DNA from: Pseudomonas putida
Lineage (GTDB): Bacteria; Pseudomonadota; Gammaproteobacteria; Pseudomonadales; Pseudomonadaceae
Direction: 5' to 3'
Length of the DNA stretch: 64,000 nucleotides
Assembly: GCF_002025705.1 (NCBI RefSeq)
Contig: NZ_CP018846.1
Span: forward strand, 2,347,501 to 2,411,500
A program made the position numbers and the translations under genes. Within the stretch, counting starts at the first letter, position 1. Each line of letters begins with the position of its first letter. Of the stretch, positions 19,284 to 27,423 are shown piece after piece. The notes below the pieces were generated by a model. It was not told the origin of the DNA, searched no databases, and was given only the letters and a program-made list of their open reading frames with translations.

Positions 19284-19407
19284 CCCCTGTGGGAGCGGCC
19301 TTGTGTCGCGAATGGGCTGCAGAGCAGCCCCGCGGTTTCAGCACTTAAGTTGAGATCGGGGGGCCGCTGCGCGGCCCTTTCGCGACACAAGGCCGCTCCT
19401 ACAGGGG
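19284..19407. repeat. Imperfect long palindrome (REP-like) inside the operon
   Basis: Arms 19284-19310 and 19381-19407 are near-complementary, with a GGAGCGGCCTTGTGTCGCG motif on one side and CGCGACACAAGGCCGCTCC on the other. A second inner hairpin, GGGCCGCTGCGCGGCCC, lies near 19360-19377. It separates the CoA-transferase genes from the transporter gene and could trim or partly terminate the transcript. It is a different repeat family from the GCGGGTAAACCCGC REP. Confidence 0.75.
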
Positions 19408-19457
19408 TTTTGCGTTTTTGCTGAAATATCCGATAAAACCAATAAAAGGAAGTAACC

Positions 19458-20876
19458 GTGGCCGCTGAAATCCAAGACAGCCGCTCCGCCCGCTTTGCCC
19501 TGCGCTGCTCCAACTGGGCGGAGCGCTGGTTCCCCGACTCCTGGGTATTCGCCGCCCTGGCCGTGCTGCTGGTGTGCATCGGCGCCCTGGCCATGGGCGC
19601 CAAGCCAACCGACACTGCCAAGGCCTTCGGCGATGGCTTCTGGAGCCTGATCCCGTTCACCATGCAGATGGCCTTCGTGGTCATCGGCGGCTATGTGGTG
19701 GCCAGTTCGCCGCCAGCCGCCCGGCTGATCGATCGCCTGGCGCGCATCCCCAAGAACGGCCGCTCGGCGGTGTGCTGGGTGGCGCTGATCTCGATGCTGG
19801 CTTCGCTGCTCAACTGGGGCCTCTCGCTGGTGTTCGGCGGTTTGCTGGTCCGTGCCCTGGCCCGTCGCACCGAACTGAAGATGGACTATCGCGCTGCAGG
19901 AGCTGCCGCTTATCTGGGCCTGGGTGCTGTCTGGGCGCTGGGCCTGTCGTCTTCGGCCGCCCAGTTGCAAGCCAACCCGGCCAGCCTGCCGCCTTCGATC
20001 CTGTCGATCACCGGCGTGATCCCGTTTACCGAGACCATATTCCTTTGGCAATCCGGGGTGATGTTGGCGGCCCTGGTGATCGTCTCGCTGGTGATCGCCT
20101 ATGCCACGGCGCCCGGCCCAAGCAGTGCGCGCAGCGCCGAAGACTGTGGTGTCGACCCCAGCTTCACCGCCCCACCAGCGCCCAAGCGTACCCGCCCGGG
20201 CGAATGGCTGGAGCACAGCCCGATCCTGATCCTGATGCTGGTGGCCCTGGCCGGTGGCTGGCTGTACCAGGAGTTCGCCACTAAACCGGCGATCACCGCA
20301 ATTTCCGGGCTGAACACCTACAACCTGCTGTTCATCATGCTCGGTGCGTTGCTTCATTGGCGCCCGCGCAGCTTCCTCGATGCCGTGGCACGAGCCGTGC
20401 CGACCACCACCGGGGTTCTGATCCAGTTCCCGCTGTACGGCTCGATCGCCGCAATCCTCACCCAGGTCAAAGGTGTGGATGAGCAGACACTGGCCCACCA
20501 CATCTCGTTGTTCTTCACCCAGATCGCCACCCATGACACCTATGCGCTGCTGATGGGTGTGTACTCGGCAGTGCTGGGCTTCTTCATCCCTTCGGGCGGT
20601 GGCAAGTGGATCATCGAAGCACCGTACGTGATGCTGGTGGCCAATGACCTGCAGTACCACCTGGGCTGGGCCGTGCAGATCTACAACGCCGCCGAGGCGT
20701 TGCCGAACCTGATCAACCCGTTCTACATGCTGCCGCTGCTGGGTGTGCTGGGGTTGAAGGCGCGTGACCTGATCGGCTTCTCGTTCGTGCAGTTGCTGGT
20801 GCATGTGCCGCTGGTGCTGGTGCTGCTGTGGGCATTGGGTACCACGTTGCAGTATGTGCCGCCGGTGATGCCTTGA
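19458..20876 (+). CDS. atoE: Short-chain fatty acid transporter, AtoE family
   Basis: A 472-residue inner-membrane protein with about 12 hydrophobic segments, of the AtoE (short-chain fatty acid permease) family. WFPDSWVFAALAVLLVCIG opens it and FFIPSGGGKWIIEAPYV near residue 375 is a family signature. It should import short-chain acids for the CoA-transferase upstream. Translation starts at GTG 19458, behind AAAGGAAG. A cytosolic loop rich in Pro/Arg lies near residues 215-250. Confidence 0.9.
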   Translation: MAAEIQDSRSARFALRCSNWAERWFPDSWVFAALAVLLVCIGALAMGAKPTDTAKAFGDGFWSLIPFTMQMAFVVIGGYVVASSPPAARLIDRLARIPKNGRSAVCWVALISMLASLLNWGLSLVFGGLLVRALARRTELKMDYRAAGAAAYLGLGAVWALGLSSSAAQLQANPASLPPSILSITGVIPFTETIFLWQSGVMLAALVIVSLVIAYATAPGPSSARSAEDCGVDPSFTAPPAPKRTRPGEWLEHSPILILMLVALAGGWLYQEFATKPAITAISGLNTYNLLFIMLGALLHWRPRSFLDAVARAVPTTTGVLIQFPLYGSIAAILTQVKGVDEQTLAHHISLFFTQIATHDTYALLMGVYSAVLGFFIPSGGGKWIIEAPYVMLVANDLQYHLGWAVQIYNAAEALPNLINPFYMLPLLGVLGLKARDLIGFSFVQLLVHVPLVLVLLWALGTTLQYVPPVMP

Positions 20877-20890
20877 AATAGCTGTGTTGC

Positions 20891-20937
20891 CTGCACCGGC
20901 ATGTTCGCGGGTAAACCCGCGAAGAGGCCAGTGCAGG
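20891..20937. terminator. Hairpin between convergent genes
   Basis: An outer arm pair (20891-20901 with 20927-20937, one mismatch) encloses the perfect TTCGCGGGTAAACCCGCGAA palindrome (20904-20923). It is a single REP unit in the 64-base gap between atoE and the convergent lyase gene, followed by GTTTTC on the plus strand. It is likely a shared transcript end. Confidence 0.6.
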
Positions 20938-20940
20938 TTT

Positions 20941-21828
20941 TCAATCAGTCAGCGTTGCCAACAATGCCGCCAAGGTCGCGCGCCCTGGCTCATCCAGCCC
21001 GAACACCGGCCGCCGCGGCTCGCCCACGGGCAACCCGGTCAGCCCCAAGCCCGCCTTGATGGTCGCGGGCAACCCGCCCTTGAGAATGAAGTCGAGCAGC
21101 GGCAGCTGCCGGTAGAACAGCGCCCTGGCCAGCGCCAGGTCTTCCTCCAGTACCGCCTGGTACAGCGCCTGGTTCAACGCCGGAATCAGGTTCGGCGCCG
21201 CCGTGCACCAGCCCTTGGCCCCGGCCACGAACGCTTCCAGCGCCAGCGGGTTGCAACCGTTGTAGAACGGCACCCGACCTTCGCCAAGCAGCTGCAGCTT
21301 GTGCATGCGCTGGATGTCGCCGGTGCTCTCCTTGACCATGGTCACATTGGCCACTTCCCGGACGATGCGCAGGATCAGCTCTACCGACATGTCGGTGCCA
21401 CTGGTGGCCGGGTTGTTGTAGAGCATGATCGGGATATCGATGGCGTCACCGATGGCGCGGTAGTGCTGAAGGATCTCGGCTTCGCTGAGCTTCCAGTAGG
21501 CGGCCGGCAGTACCATCACCGCGTCGGCGCCATGGGCCTGGGCAAAGCGGGCGCGGCGCACGGCACTGGCGGTGGTCAGGTCGGACACGCTGACAATGCT
21601 GGGCACGCGTTTGCCGATCTGGGCAAGGCTGTACTCGGCCACCTGTTGCCATTCGCTGTCGCTGAGGTAGGCACCTTCGCCGGTGCTGCCCAACGGGGCG
21701 ATGGCCTGCACGCCGCCGCCGATCAGGCGTTCGATGGACTGACCCAGCGCGGGCAGGTCGAGCTGTTCGCCGCCAGCGCTGAAGGGGGTGATGGTGTAGC
21801 CGATGATGCCGTGGAATTGTGTGGTCAT
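20941..21828 (-). CDS. Dihydrodipicolinate synthase/N-acetylneuraminate lyase family protein
   Basis: A 295-residue class I aldolase of the DapA family. It shows the pyruvate-binding GSTGEG (residues 47-52), catalytic Y137 in IMLYNNP and Schiff-base lysine K166 in VTMVKEST. These enzymes condense or cleave pyruvate-containing substrates. The linkage with a class II aldolase gene suggests a catabolic role rather than lysine synthesis. The start at MTTQFHG (21828) is preferred over a reading to 21849. It lies downstream of, and probably in one transcript with, the class II aldolase gene. Confidence 0.88.
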   Translation of the reverse strand: MTTQFHGIIGYTITPFSAGGEQLDLPALGQSIERLIGGGVQAIAPLGSTGEGAYLSDSEWQQVAEYSLAQIGKRVPSIVSVSDLTTASAVRRARFAQAHGADAVMVLPAAYWKLSEAEILQHYRAIGDAIDIPIMLYNNPATSGTDMSVELILRIVREVANVTMVKESTGDIQRMHKLQLLGEGRVPFYNGCNPLALEAFVAGAKGWCTAAPNLIPALNQALYQAVLEEDLALARALFYRQLPLLDFILKGGLPATIKAGLGLTGLPVGEPRRPVFGLDEPGRATLAALLATLTD

Positions 21829-21861
21829 GGTTATAGGCTCCGCAAGCAAGGCATTCAGGGG

Positions 21862-22644
21862 TCAGTTCAGGCAATCGGCGTGGGCACGCAGGCTCTGCCG
21901 GGCAAAATAGTTGAAGGCAGCGGCATGGCGCTTGGGCCGGTCGATCCAGTCATGGGCTTCGCGGCCCAGTGCCGGTGCGATGGGTTTGATGGTGCCGGCC
22001 GACATCGCCAGCAGTTGCAGGCGTGCGGCGCGCTCGATCAGTTGGGCATACACGCAGGCCTGCTCGATGCTGGTGCCGGTGGACAGCTGGCCATGGTGCG
22101 AGAGCAGGATGGCGCGCTTGTCACCCAACGCGGCACTGATGATTTCGCCTTCTTCGTTGCCCACCGGTACGCCTGGCCAGGCTTCGAGGAATGCGCAATC
22201 TTCGTACAGCGGGCACAGGTCCATGTGGGAAACCTGCAGCGGGACTTCCAGCATCGACAGGGCGGCGACGTGGGTAGGGTGGGTGTGGATGATGCAGTTC
22301 ACGTCCGCACGGGCGCGGTACACCCAGCTGTGGAAGCGGTTGGCCGGGTTGGGCATGCCCTGGCCTTCGAGCACTTCGAGGTCTTCATTGACCAGCAGTA
22401 GATTGCTGGCGCTGATTTCGTCGAAACCCAGCCCCAGTTGCTGGGTGTAGAAAGTGCCAGGTTGCGGGCCGCGGGCGCTGATCTGCCCGGCCAGACCGGA
22501 GTCATGGCCGTGTTCGAAAAGAATTCGGCAGGTCAGGGCCAGCTTTTCCCGCACAGTCCACGTATTATCGGTAAGCGAGCCTTGCATCTGCGTCAGCGCC
22601 TGCTGGACCAGTTGGTCCTTGCTGTGTGTCAGGGTCTTGGCCAT
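21862..22644 (-). CDS. Class II aldolase/adducin family protein
   Basis: A 260-residue zinc-dependent aldolase-like protein. The metal-binding HTHP motif (H120, H122) and the SHHGQL histidine near residue 187 are present. The family includes fuculose- and rhamnulose-phosphate aldolases and decarboxylases; the substrate here is unknown. AGAGGAATC precedes the ATG. It is the first gene of a minus-strand unit with the DapA-like gene and is divergent from an XRE-cupin regulator across a palindromic site. Confidence 0.88.
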   Translation of the reverse strand: MAKTLTHSKDQLVQQALTQMQGSLTDNTWTVREKLALTCRILFEHGHDSGLAGQISARGPQPGTFYTQQLGLGFDEISASNLLLVNEDLEVLEGQGMPNPANRFHSWVYRARADVNCIIHTHPTHVAALSMLEVPLQVSHMDLCPLYEDCAFLEAWPGVPVGNEEGEIISAALGDKRAILLSHHGQLSTGTSIEQACVYAQLIERAARLQLLAMSAGTIKPIAPALGREAHDWIDRPKRHAAAFNYFARQSLRAHADCLN

Positions 22645-22744
22645 GGGGGATTCCTCTGTGGCGTGATGAGCGATGTCAGCGCTGGCCCGTTCCGAAGCTT
22701 TGGTCGGTTGAGGAACGAGTCAGTGCGTGACACAAATAATCCTA

Positions 22745-22763
22745 TATGACACAAAGTGTCATA
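22745..22763. promoter_or_regulatory. Perfect palindromic operator in a divergent gap
   Basis: TATGACACAAAGTGTCATA has two perfect 8-bp arms around AAA. A further TGACACAAA copy lies at 22728-22736. It lies between the divergent aldolase and XRE-cupin genes and is the natural candidate binding site for the XRE-cupin protein. It contains an in-frame ATG at 22746, which argues that translation really starts at 22797. Confidence 0.7.
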
Positions 22764-22796
22764 AGCAAGTCTGTGGATCCGGGAAAATCGCGTCGC

Positions 22797-23339
22797 ATGC
22801 CTAACCGATTGAAAGTGTTGAGAAAAAAACTGGGTGTCACGCTGGAGGCGCTGGCCGAAAAATCCGGCATGACCAAGAGCTATCTGTCCAAGGTGGAGCG
22901 TGGCCTGAACACGCCGTCGATCGCTGCTGCCCTCAAGCTGGCGCGGGCGCTGAACGTCAATGTCGAGGAATTGTTCGCCGAGGAGCAGGCTGGGCAAGGC
23001 CGTTACAGCCTGGTGCGCCAGGGCGAGCGCCAGGCGCTGGTGGGCGATGGCCACGGGCCGGGCTATGCGGCGCTGACCAGCCAGATCGGGCAGCGCAGCC
23101 TGTTGCCGTTTCTGATCCAGCCGCCAACCGAATTCAGCGACCCGACGTTCAAGGAGCATGAGGGTGAGGAGTTTCTGTTCGTCCACGCCGGCAAGGTGGA
23201 GGTCGATTTCATGAACGAAAGGGTGTTGCTGGAGCAGGGCGATGCGCTGCACTTCAACGCCCAGACACCGCACCGCTTGCGCTCTGTCGGCGAGCAGCCG
23301 GCGCAGTTGCTGGTGGTGGTGCACCACAGCGGCGAATGA
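22797..23339 (+). CDS. XRE-family regulator with C-terminal cupin domain
   Basis: A 180-residue regulator. The N-terminal lambda-Cro-like helix-turn-helix is clear (LRKKLGVTLEALAEKSGMTKSYLSKVERG is the region at about residues 7-35). The C-terminal cupin includes HEGEEFLFVHAGKVEVDF and GDALHFNAQTPHRL, likely the ligand sensor. The PuuR/SutR type of regulator has this layout. I place the start at MPNRLK because the upstream ATG at 22746 is inside a palindrome. It probably controls the divergent aldolase genes. The AraC gene follows 10 bases later. Confidence 0.85.
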   Translation: MPNRLKVLRKKLGVTLEALAEKSGMTKSYLSKVERGLNTPSIAAALKLARALNVNVEELFAEEQAGQGRYSLVRQGERQALVGDGHGPGYAALTSQIGQRSLLPFLIQPPTEFSDPTFKEHEGEEFLFVHAGKVEVDFMNERVLLEQGDALHFNAQTPHRLRSVGEQPAQLLVVVHHSGE

Positions 23340-23349
23340 GGGCAGGGCG

Positions 23350-24192
23350 ATGATCGAGGTGTCGCGGTTCTGGCGGGATCCGGCATTGCCCTTCGTCGAA
23401 GCGCGGTGCGTGGGGGATGGGCGCAAGGTCTGCTATGCCGCCCATTCCCATGAGAGCTTTTCCATCGGGGTGATCACCGGCGGGCGCAGCACCTACCTGA
23501 GCGGTGCCAGCCAGGTCGAGGTGATGGCCGGTACCACGGTGCTGATGAACCCAGGTGTGGTACATACCTGCAACCCGATCGCTGGGCAGCCCTGGTCGTA
23601 TCTGATGCTGTTCGTCGACATGCCGTGGTTGCAGGATCGCGGCTTCGTCCCACCAACGCAGACCTTCAGCGCCTCTGCGGGGTTGTACAGCCGGCTGCTG
23701 CAACTGTTCGCCGACCTGTTCGATGCTGAGCTGAAAGATCGTGAAGCACGGTTGGCCATTTTTTTCACAGATCTGCCCGGCTACCTGCACGCCAGTGCGC
23801 ACAACGTGCGAAGCGAGCATCCACAATTGGACGCGGCGGCGGCATTCATACGTGCGCACCGAGGCGACCCGCTGAGCCTGGCTGATATCTGTGCGGCTTG
23901 CGGCTTGTCCCGTTCCTACCTGATTCGCGCTTTCCGCCAGCGTTTCGGCCTGACGCCCCATGGCTACCTGCTCGACCAGCGGGTGCAGCTGGCGCGGTCG
24001 CAACTGCGACGTGGCCGGGCGATTGCCGAGGTAGCACTGGAGGCAGGGTTTGCCGACCAGGCGCATCTGCAGCGGGCTTTCAAGCAGCATTTGGCAGCGA
24101 CACCTGGGCATTACCGCGCTGGCGACATCATGCGACCAGATACGCCGCGCTTCCCGCCAGCAATACTGCCAGCCCTCGATTCAGCCACTTGA
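23350..24192 (+). CDS. AraC-family transcriptional regulator
   Basis: A 280-residue regulator. An N-terminal sensing domain (HSHESFSIGVITGGRSTYLSG region near residues 22-45) is followed by two C-terminal helix-turn-helix motifs (LADICAACGLSRSYLIRAF and IAEVALEAGFADQAHLQRAF). AraC proteins next to LysE-type exporters often control amino-acid export. GGGCAGGGCG precedes the ATG. Its last 65 bases overlap the convergent exporter gene. Confidence 0.9.
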   Translation: MIEVSRFWRDPALPFVEARCVGDGRKVCYAAHSHESFSIGVITGGRSTYLSGASQVEVMAGTTVLMNPGVVHTCNPIAGQPWSYLMLFVDMPWLQDRGFVPPTQTFSASAGLYSRLLQLFADLFDAELKDREARLAIFFTDLPGYLHASAHNVRSEHPQLDAAAAFIRAHRGDPLSLADICAACGLSRSYLIRAFRQRFGLTPHGYLLDQRVQLARSQLRRGRAIAEVALEAGFADQAHLQRAFKQHLAATPGHYRAGDIMRPDTPRFPPAILPALDSAT

Positions 24193-24709
24193 GATACCGC
24201 AGCTCCCGTAAATATTGCCGAATCACACTCCCGGCCCAGGCCCAGCAGGCTACCGAAACGAAGCAGATAGGCCCGTAGATCCAGGTGAACAACCACAACA
24301 GTTGCTGTTCGCCACCTGTGTAGGCGCCAACGCCTGCCACTGCCGCCAGCCAGGCCTTGGGGTTCAGCCATTGCATCGCCGCGCCATGCCAGGCCGAAGG
24401 TGCACGCTGCTGTTCTGACCCGCTCAGTTGGCCATCATCGCGCGCCAGCTTCCACGCCATGTACAGCAGAAACGCCACGCCGCCCCAGTGCAGCGCCACG
24501 CTCAGCAGCGGCCAGCGCGACAGCAGTTCGTGTACTCCCAGCCCAACCAGTACCAGCAACAGGCAGAAGCCCAGCGTCGCGCCCGTCACATGCCACAGGC
24601 TAGCCCGCAGGCCATGGCGGGTACCGCTGCCGAGGGCGACGACATTGACCGGCCCGGGAGAGATCGAGGCGGCGAGGGCGAAAGCGGCCATGGAAAGGTA
24701 CAGGCTCAT
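24128..24709 (-). CDS. LysE/RhtB-family amino acid exporter
   Basis: A 193-residue inner-membrane protein with about six hydrophobic segments. The FALAASISPGPVNVVAL start and the MQWLNPKAWLAAVAGVGAY segment are LysE/RhtB marks. The family exports amino acids or derivatives; the substrate is unknown. Its 3' end overlaps the AraC gene by 65 bases in convergent orientation, so simultaneous expression would produce complementary transcript ends. Confidence 0.9.
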   Translation of the reverse strand: MSLYLSMAAFALAASISPGPVNVVALGSGTRHGLRASLWHVTGATLGFCLLLVLVGLGVHELLSRWPLLSVALHWGGVAFLLYMAWKLARDDGQLSGSEQQRAPSAWHGAAMQWLNPKAWLAAVAGVGAYTGGEQQLLWLFTWIYGPICFVSVACWAWAGSVIRQYLRELRYLKWLNRGLAVLLAGSAAYLVA

Positions 24710-24880
24710 TTACCGAAACTCCGTATGTTGGGCGATGCCGCCATCCTGCGGGGTCAAGCGGAGCGGGTATTGAAGAAAAGTCCCCCAAGATGGTGTTACA
24801 GGTTTTGTAATAGTTTCGCGCTATCAGAAAAACCTGCTGTGCTTGTAGGATTTCTTTCCCTATTTTTGATCAAGGTCTAT

Positions 24881-24970
24881 ATGAGCACCTTCGCGGAGCC
24901 CCCCAGTCCACGGCCTTCCCGGCCATCCCCCCGCCGTCTTCGTGACGCGTCCTTCGTGAGTACCCGCTAA
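24881..24970 (+). CDS. Proline-rich 29-codon leader ORF before the TerC-type gene
   Basis: ATG 24881 opens a 29-codon frame ending in TAA whose last base is the first base of the next ATG (TAATG at 24968-24972). The peptide contains [17 protein letters not shown] lies about 8 bases before the ATG, while the large gene itself has only a weak ribosome site, so coupling is plausible. The make-up recalls the proline-rich MgtL leader of Salmonella. It could also be chance; no second copy is available to compare. Confidence 0.4.
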   Translation: MSTFAEPPSPRPSRPSPRRLRDASFVSTR

Positions 24971-26541
24971 TGGAATGGCTAGCCGACCCCACGGCCTGGC
25001 TGGGCCTGCTGACGCTTATCGTCCTCGAGCTGGTGCTTGGTATCGACAACCTGGTGTTCATCGCCATCCTCGCCGACAAGCTGCCACCCCATCAGCGCGA
25101 CCGCGCACGGGTCATTGGCCTGAGCCTGGCGCTGATCATGCGCCTGGGCCTGTTGGCCAGTATCTCGTGGATGGTCACGCTCACCGCACCGTTGTTCGAG
25201 GTGTTCGGCAAGAGCTTCTCCGGCCGTGACCTGATCATGCTGTTCGGTGGTGTGTTCCTGCTGTTCAAGGCCACCATGGAACTGCACGAACGCCTGGAAG
25301 GGCACGTCACGCAAGCCAGTGGTGCGGTGCGCCATGCCGCGTTCTGGCCGATCGTGGCGCAGATCGTCGTGCTTGACGCGGTGTTCTCCCTGGACGCTGT
25401 GATCACGGCCGTAGGCATGGTCGAAGAGTTGTCGGTGATGATGATCGCGGTGGTTTTCTCGATCGGTATCATGATCGTCGCCAGCAAGCCGCTGACCCGC
25501 TTCGTCAATGCCCACCCGACGGTGATCATGTTGTGCCTGGGCTTCTTGATGATGATCGGTTTCAGCCTGACCGCCGAAGGCCTGGGCTTCCATATCCCGA
25601 AAGGCTACCTGTACGCGGCCATCGGCTTCTCGATCCTCATCGAGCTGTTCAACCAGCTGGCCCGTGCCCGCCGCAAGCGCAGCCTGCAGCAGCATCGGCC
25701 ACTACGTGAACGTACCGCGCATGCCGTGCTGCGCCTGCTGGGTGGCCGTCGGGTCGAGGCTGACGAAGTGGGTGAGGAAATTGTCGACCTGGTCGAAGGG
25801 GGCGAGGAGCAGGTGTTGTTCGACCGCCGCGAGCGGGTGATGATCAGTGGCGTACTGAACCTGGCCGAGCGGCCGATCCGCACGGTGATGACCGCGCGGG
25901 CCGAGGTCGACGTGATCGACCTGGCGCAACCGGCGCAAGCCATCACCGAGGCGCTGGCCAACTCGCCGTATTCGCGCCTGCCGCTGATTCGCGATGGCCA
26001 TATCGAGGAACCCCTGGGCTTCGTGCACAAGAAGGAGCTGCTCAAGGAACTGTTGTCCGGTAGCCAGCCGGACCTTGAGCGCATGGCCCGGGCGCCGTTG
26101 AACCTGCTGGAGAGCTTCAGCATCCTCAACGCGCTGGAGCAGATGCGCGGCCAATCGACGCACATTGCTTTCGTGATCAACGAGTTCGGTGATTTCACCG
26201 GCCTGCTGACCATGACCGACATCCTCGAATCGATTGCCGGCGAATTACCGGATGCCAGCGAGGTAGAAGGCCCGGCGATCATTGAGGAGGGTGGCGGTTT
26301 TGTCGTCAGTGGCGCCTTGAACCTGAGCCAGGTCCAGGCCCGTACAGGCTTCAGCGCCCGTGCCACCGAGGACTACCAGACCCTGGCGGGCCTGGTGATG
26401 AGCTTGCTGGACCGCCTGCCGGTAGTCGGTGACCAGCTGGCCTGGAACGGCTGGAGTATGACCGTGGTGGCGGTGGAGGAGCGCCGGGTGCGCCAGGTGC
26501 GCCTTACACCGAACGCCGACGCTGACGCAGCAGGTGCTTGA
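24970..26541 (+). CDS. TerC-type membrane protein with CBS and CorC/HlyC domains
   Basis: A 523-residue inner-membrane protein. Residues 1-230 are the TerC domain with about seven membrane segments and the acidic motifs [12 protein letters not shown] and [14 protein letters not shown] paired CBS region (about 300-420, with [15 protein letters not shown] and GFVHKKEL) and a CorC/HlyC C-terminal domain (about 435-515) follow. E. coli YoaE/YegH have the same layout. A role in metal-ion (possibly manganese) efflux is inferred from TerC relatives. The 3' end overlaps the convergent transporter gene by 38 bases. Confidence 0.88.
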   Translation: MEWLADPTAWLGLLTLIVLELVLGIDNLVFIAILADKLPPHQRDRARVIGLSLALIMRLGLLASISWMVTLTAPLFEVFGKSFSGRDLIMLFGGVFLLFKATMELHERLEGHVTQASGAVRHAAFWPIVAQIVVLDAVFSLDAVITAVGMVEELSVMMIAVVFSIGIMIVASKPLTRFVNAHPTVIMLCLGFLMMIGFSLTAEGLGFHIPKGYLYAAIGFSILIELFNQLARARRKRSLQQHRPLRERTAHAVLRLLGGRRVEADEVGEEIVDLVEGGEEQVLFDRRERVMISGVLNLAERPIRTVMTARAEVDVIDLAQPAQAITEALANSPYSRLPLIRDGHIEEPLGFVHKKELLKELLSGSQPDLERMARAPLNLLESFSILNALEQMRGQSTHIAFVINEFGDFTGLLTMTDILESIAGELPDASEVEGPAIIEEGGGFVVSGALNLSQVQARTGFSARATEDYQTLAGLVMSLLDRLPVVGDQLAWNGWSMTVVAVEERRVRQVRLTPNADADAAGA

Positions 26542-27391
26542 AGCCTTCGAGCACCAGCACCAGCACCGCGGCCCAGATCGGCAGGTAGGTCAGCCACTGA
26601 TCCGGGCCGATGGTTTCGCCCAGCAGCAGGGCGACGCCCACCAGCAAGACTGGCTCGACGTAGCTGAGCAGGCCGAACAGGCTGAACGGCAACAGGCGGC
26701 TGGCCAGCACGTAGGCGATCAGTGCACACGCGCTGATCGCCCCCAGCAGCGGGATCAACCCGTAGAGGCCAGGGTGCTGGTGCAGATCGGCCGTCGACAA
26801 TGGCCCCTGGGTAACGAAGTACACAGCCCAGGGCAGCAACAGGCACATGTCGCACCACAGGCCACCGAGGTGGTCGGTGCGGCAGCGTCGCCGTAAAACG
26901 AAATAGATCGGGTAGCCGATCGTTACCAGCAAGGTTTCCCAGGCGAAGCTGCCATGTTGGTACAGCTCGTGCCCTACGCCCAGTGCGGCGCAGCTGACTG
27001 CCACTTTCTGCAGGCGCGACAGGCGCTCGCCGTAGACCAGCCGCCCGGTGAGTACCATCGCCAGCGGCAGCAGGAAGTAGCCCATCGACACTTCCAGGCT
27101 GCGCCCGTGCAGTGGCGCCCAGAGGAACAGCCACAGCTGCACGCCCATCAACCACGAAGTACCCACCATGCCCAGCAACAGAACCGGCGTCTGGCGCACG
27201 CGGGCCAGCAATTCGCCGACGCGCTTCCAGTCTTTGCTGACCAGCATGAACAGGGTGAGGCAAGGCAGCGTCAACAACGTGCGCCAGCCAAAGATCTCTT
27301 CGCCATCGAGCGGCGAAAGCAGGGAGGTATAGAAATACATCACGGCGAACAGACAGGACGCCATGACCGACGAAATAATGCCTTTTGACAC
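26504..27391 (-). CDS. EamA/RarD-family drug/metabolite transporter
   Basis: A 295-residue protein with ten predicted membrane segments of the RarD type in the drug/metabolite transporter superfamily. Marks are the [16 protein letters not shown] start region and the repeated EamA half ending [18 protein letters not shown]. The substrate is unknown. It starts at GTG (27389-27391) behind CCGAGG. The C-terminus is basic (RQRRRSV). It is convergent and overlapping with the TerC gene and lies downstream of the EAL gene. Confidence 0.85.
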   Translation of the reverse strand: MSKGIISSVMASCLFAVMYFYTSLLSPLDGEEIFGWRTLLTLPCLTLFMLVSKDWKRVGELLARVRQTPVLLLGMVGTSWLMGVQLWLFLWAPLHGRSLEVSMGYFLLPLAMVLTGRLVYGERLSRLQKVAVSCAALGVGHELYQHGSFAWETLLVTIGYPIYFVLRRRCRTDHLGGLWCDMCLLLPWAVYFVTQGPLSTADLHQHPGLYGLIPLLGAISACALIAYVLASRLLPFSLFGLLSYVEPVLLVGVALLLGETIGPDQWLTYLPIWAAVLVLVLEGFKHLLRQRRRSV

Positions 27392-27423
27392 GAATGCCTC
27401 GGATAGGGGAGTGAGCGGGTGGA

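Noticed and set aside
22746..22796. Longer start of the XRE-cupin gene at ATG 22746
   Set aside because: This ATG lies inside the palindromic operator and has no ribosome site; the helix-turn-helix starts after 22797.
24710..24969. Manganese (yybP-ykoY) riboswitch before the TerC gene
   Set aside because: TerC genes often have one, but I could not find the conserved loop sequences in this leader; only the small ORF remains.
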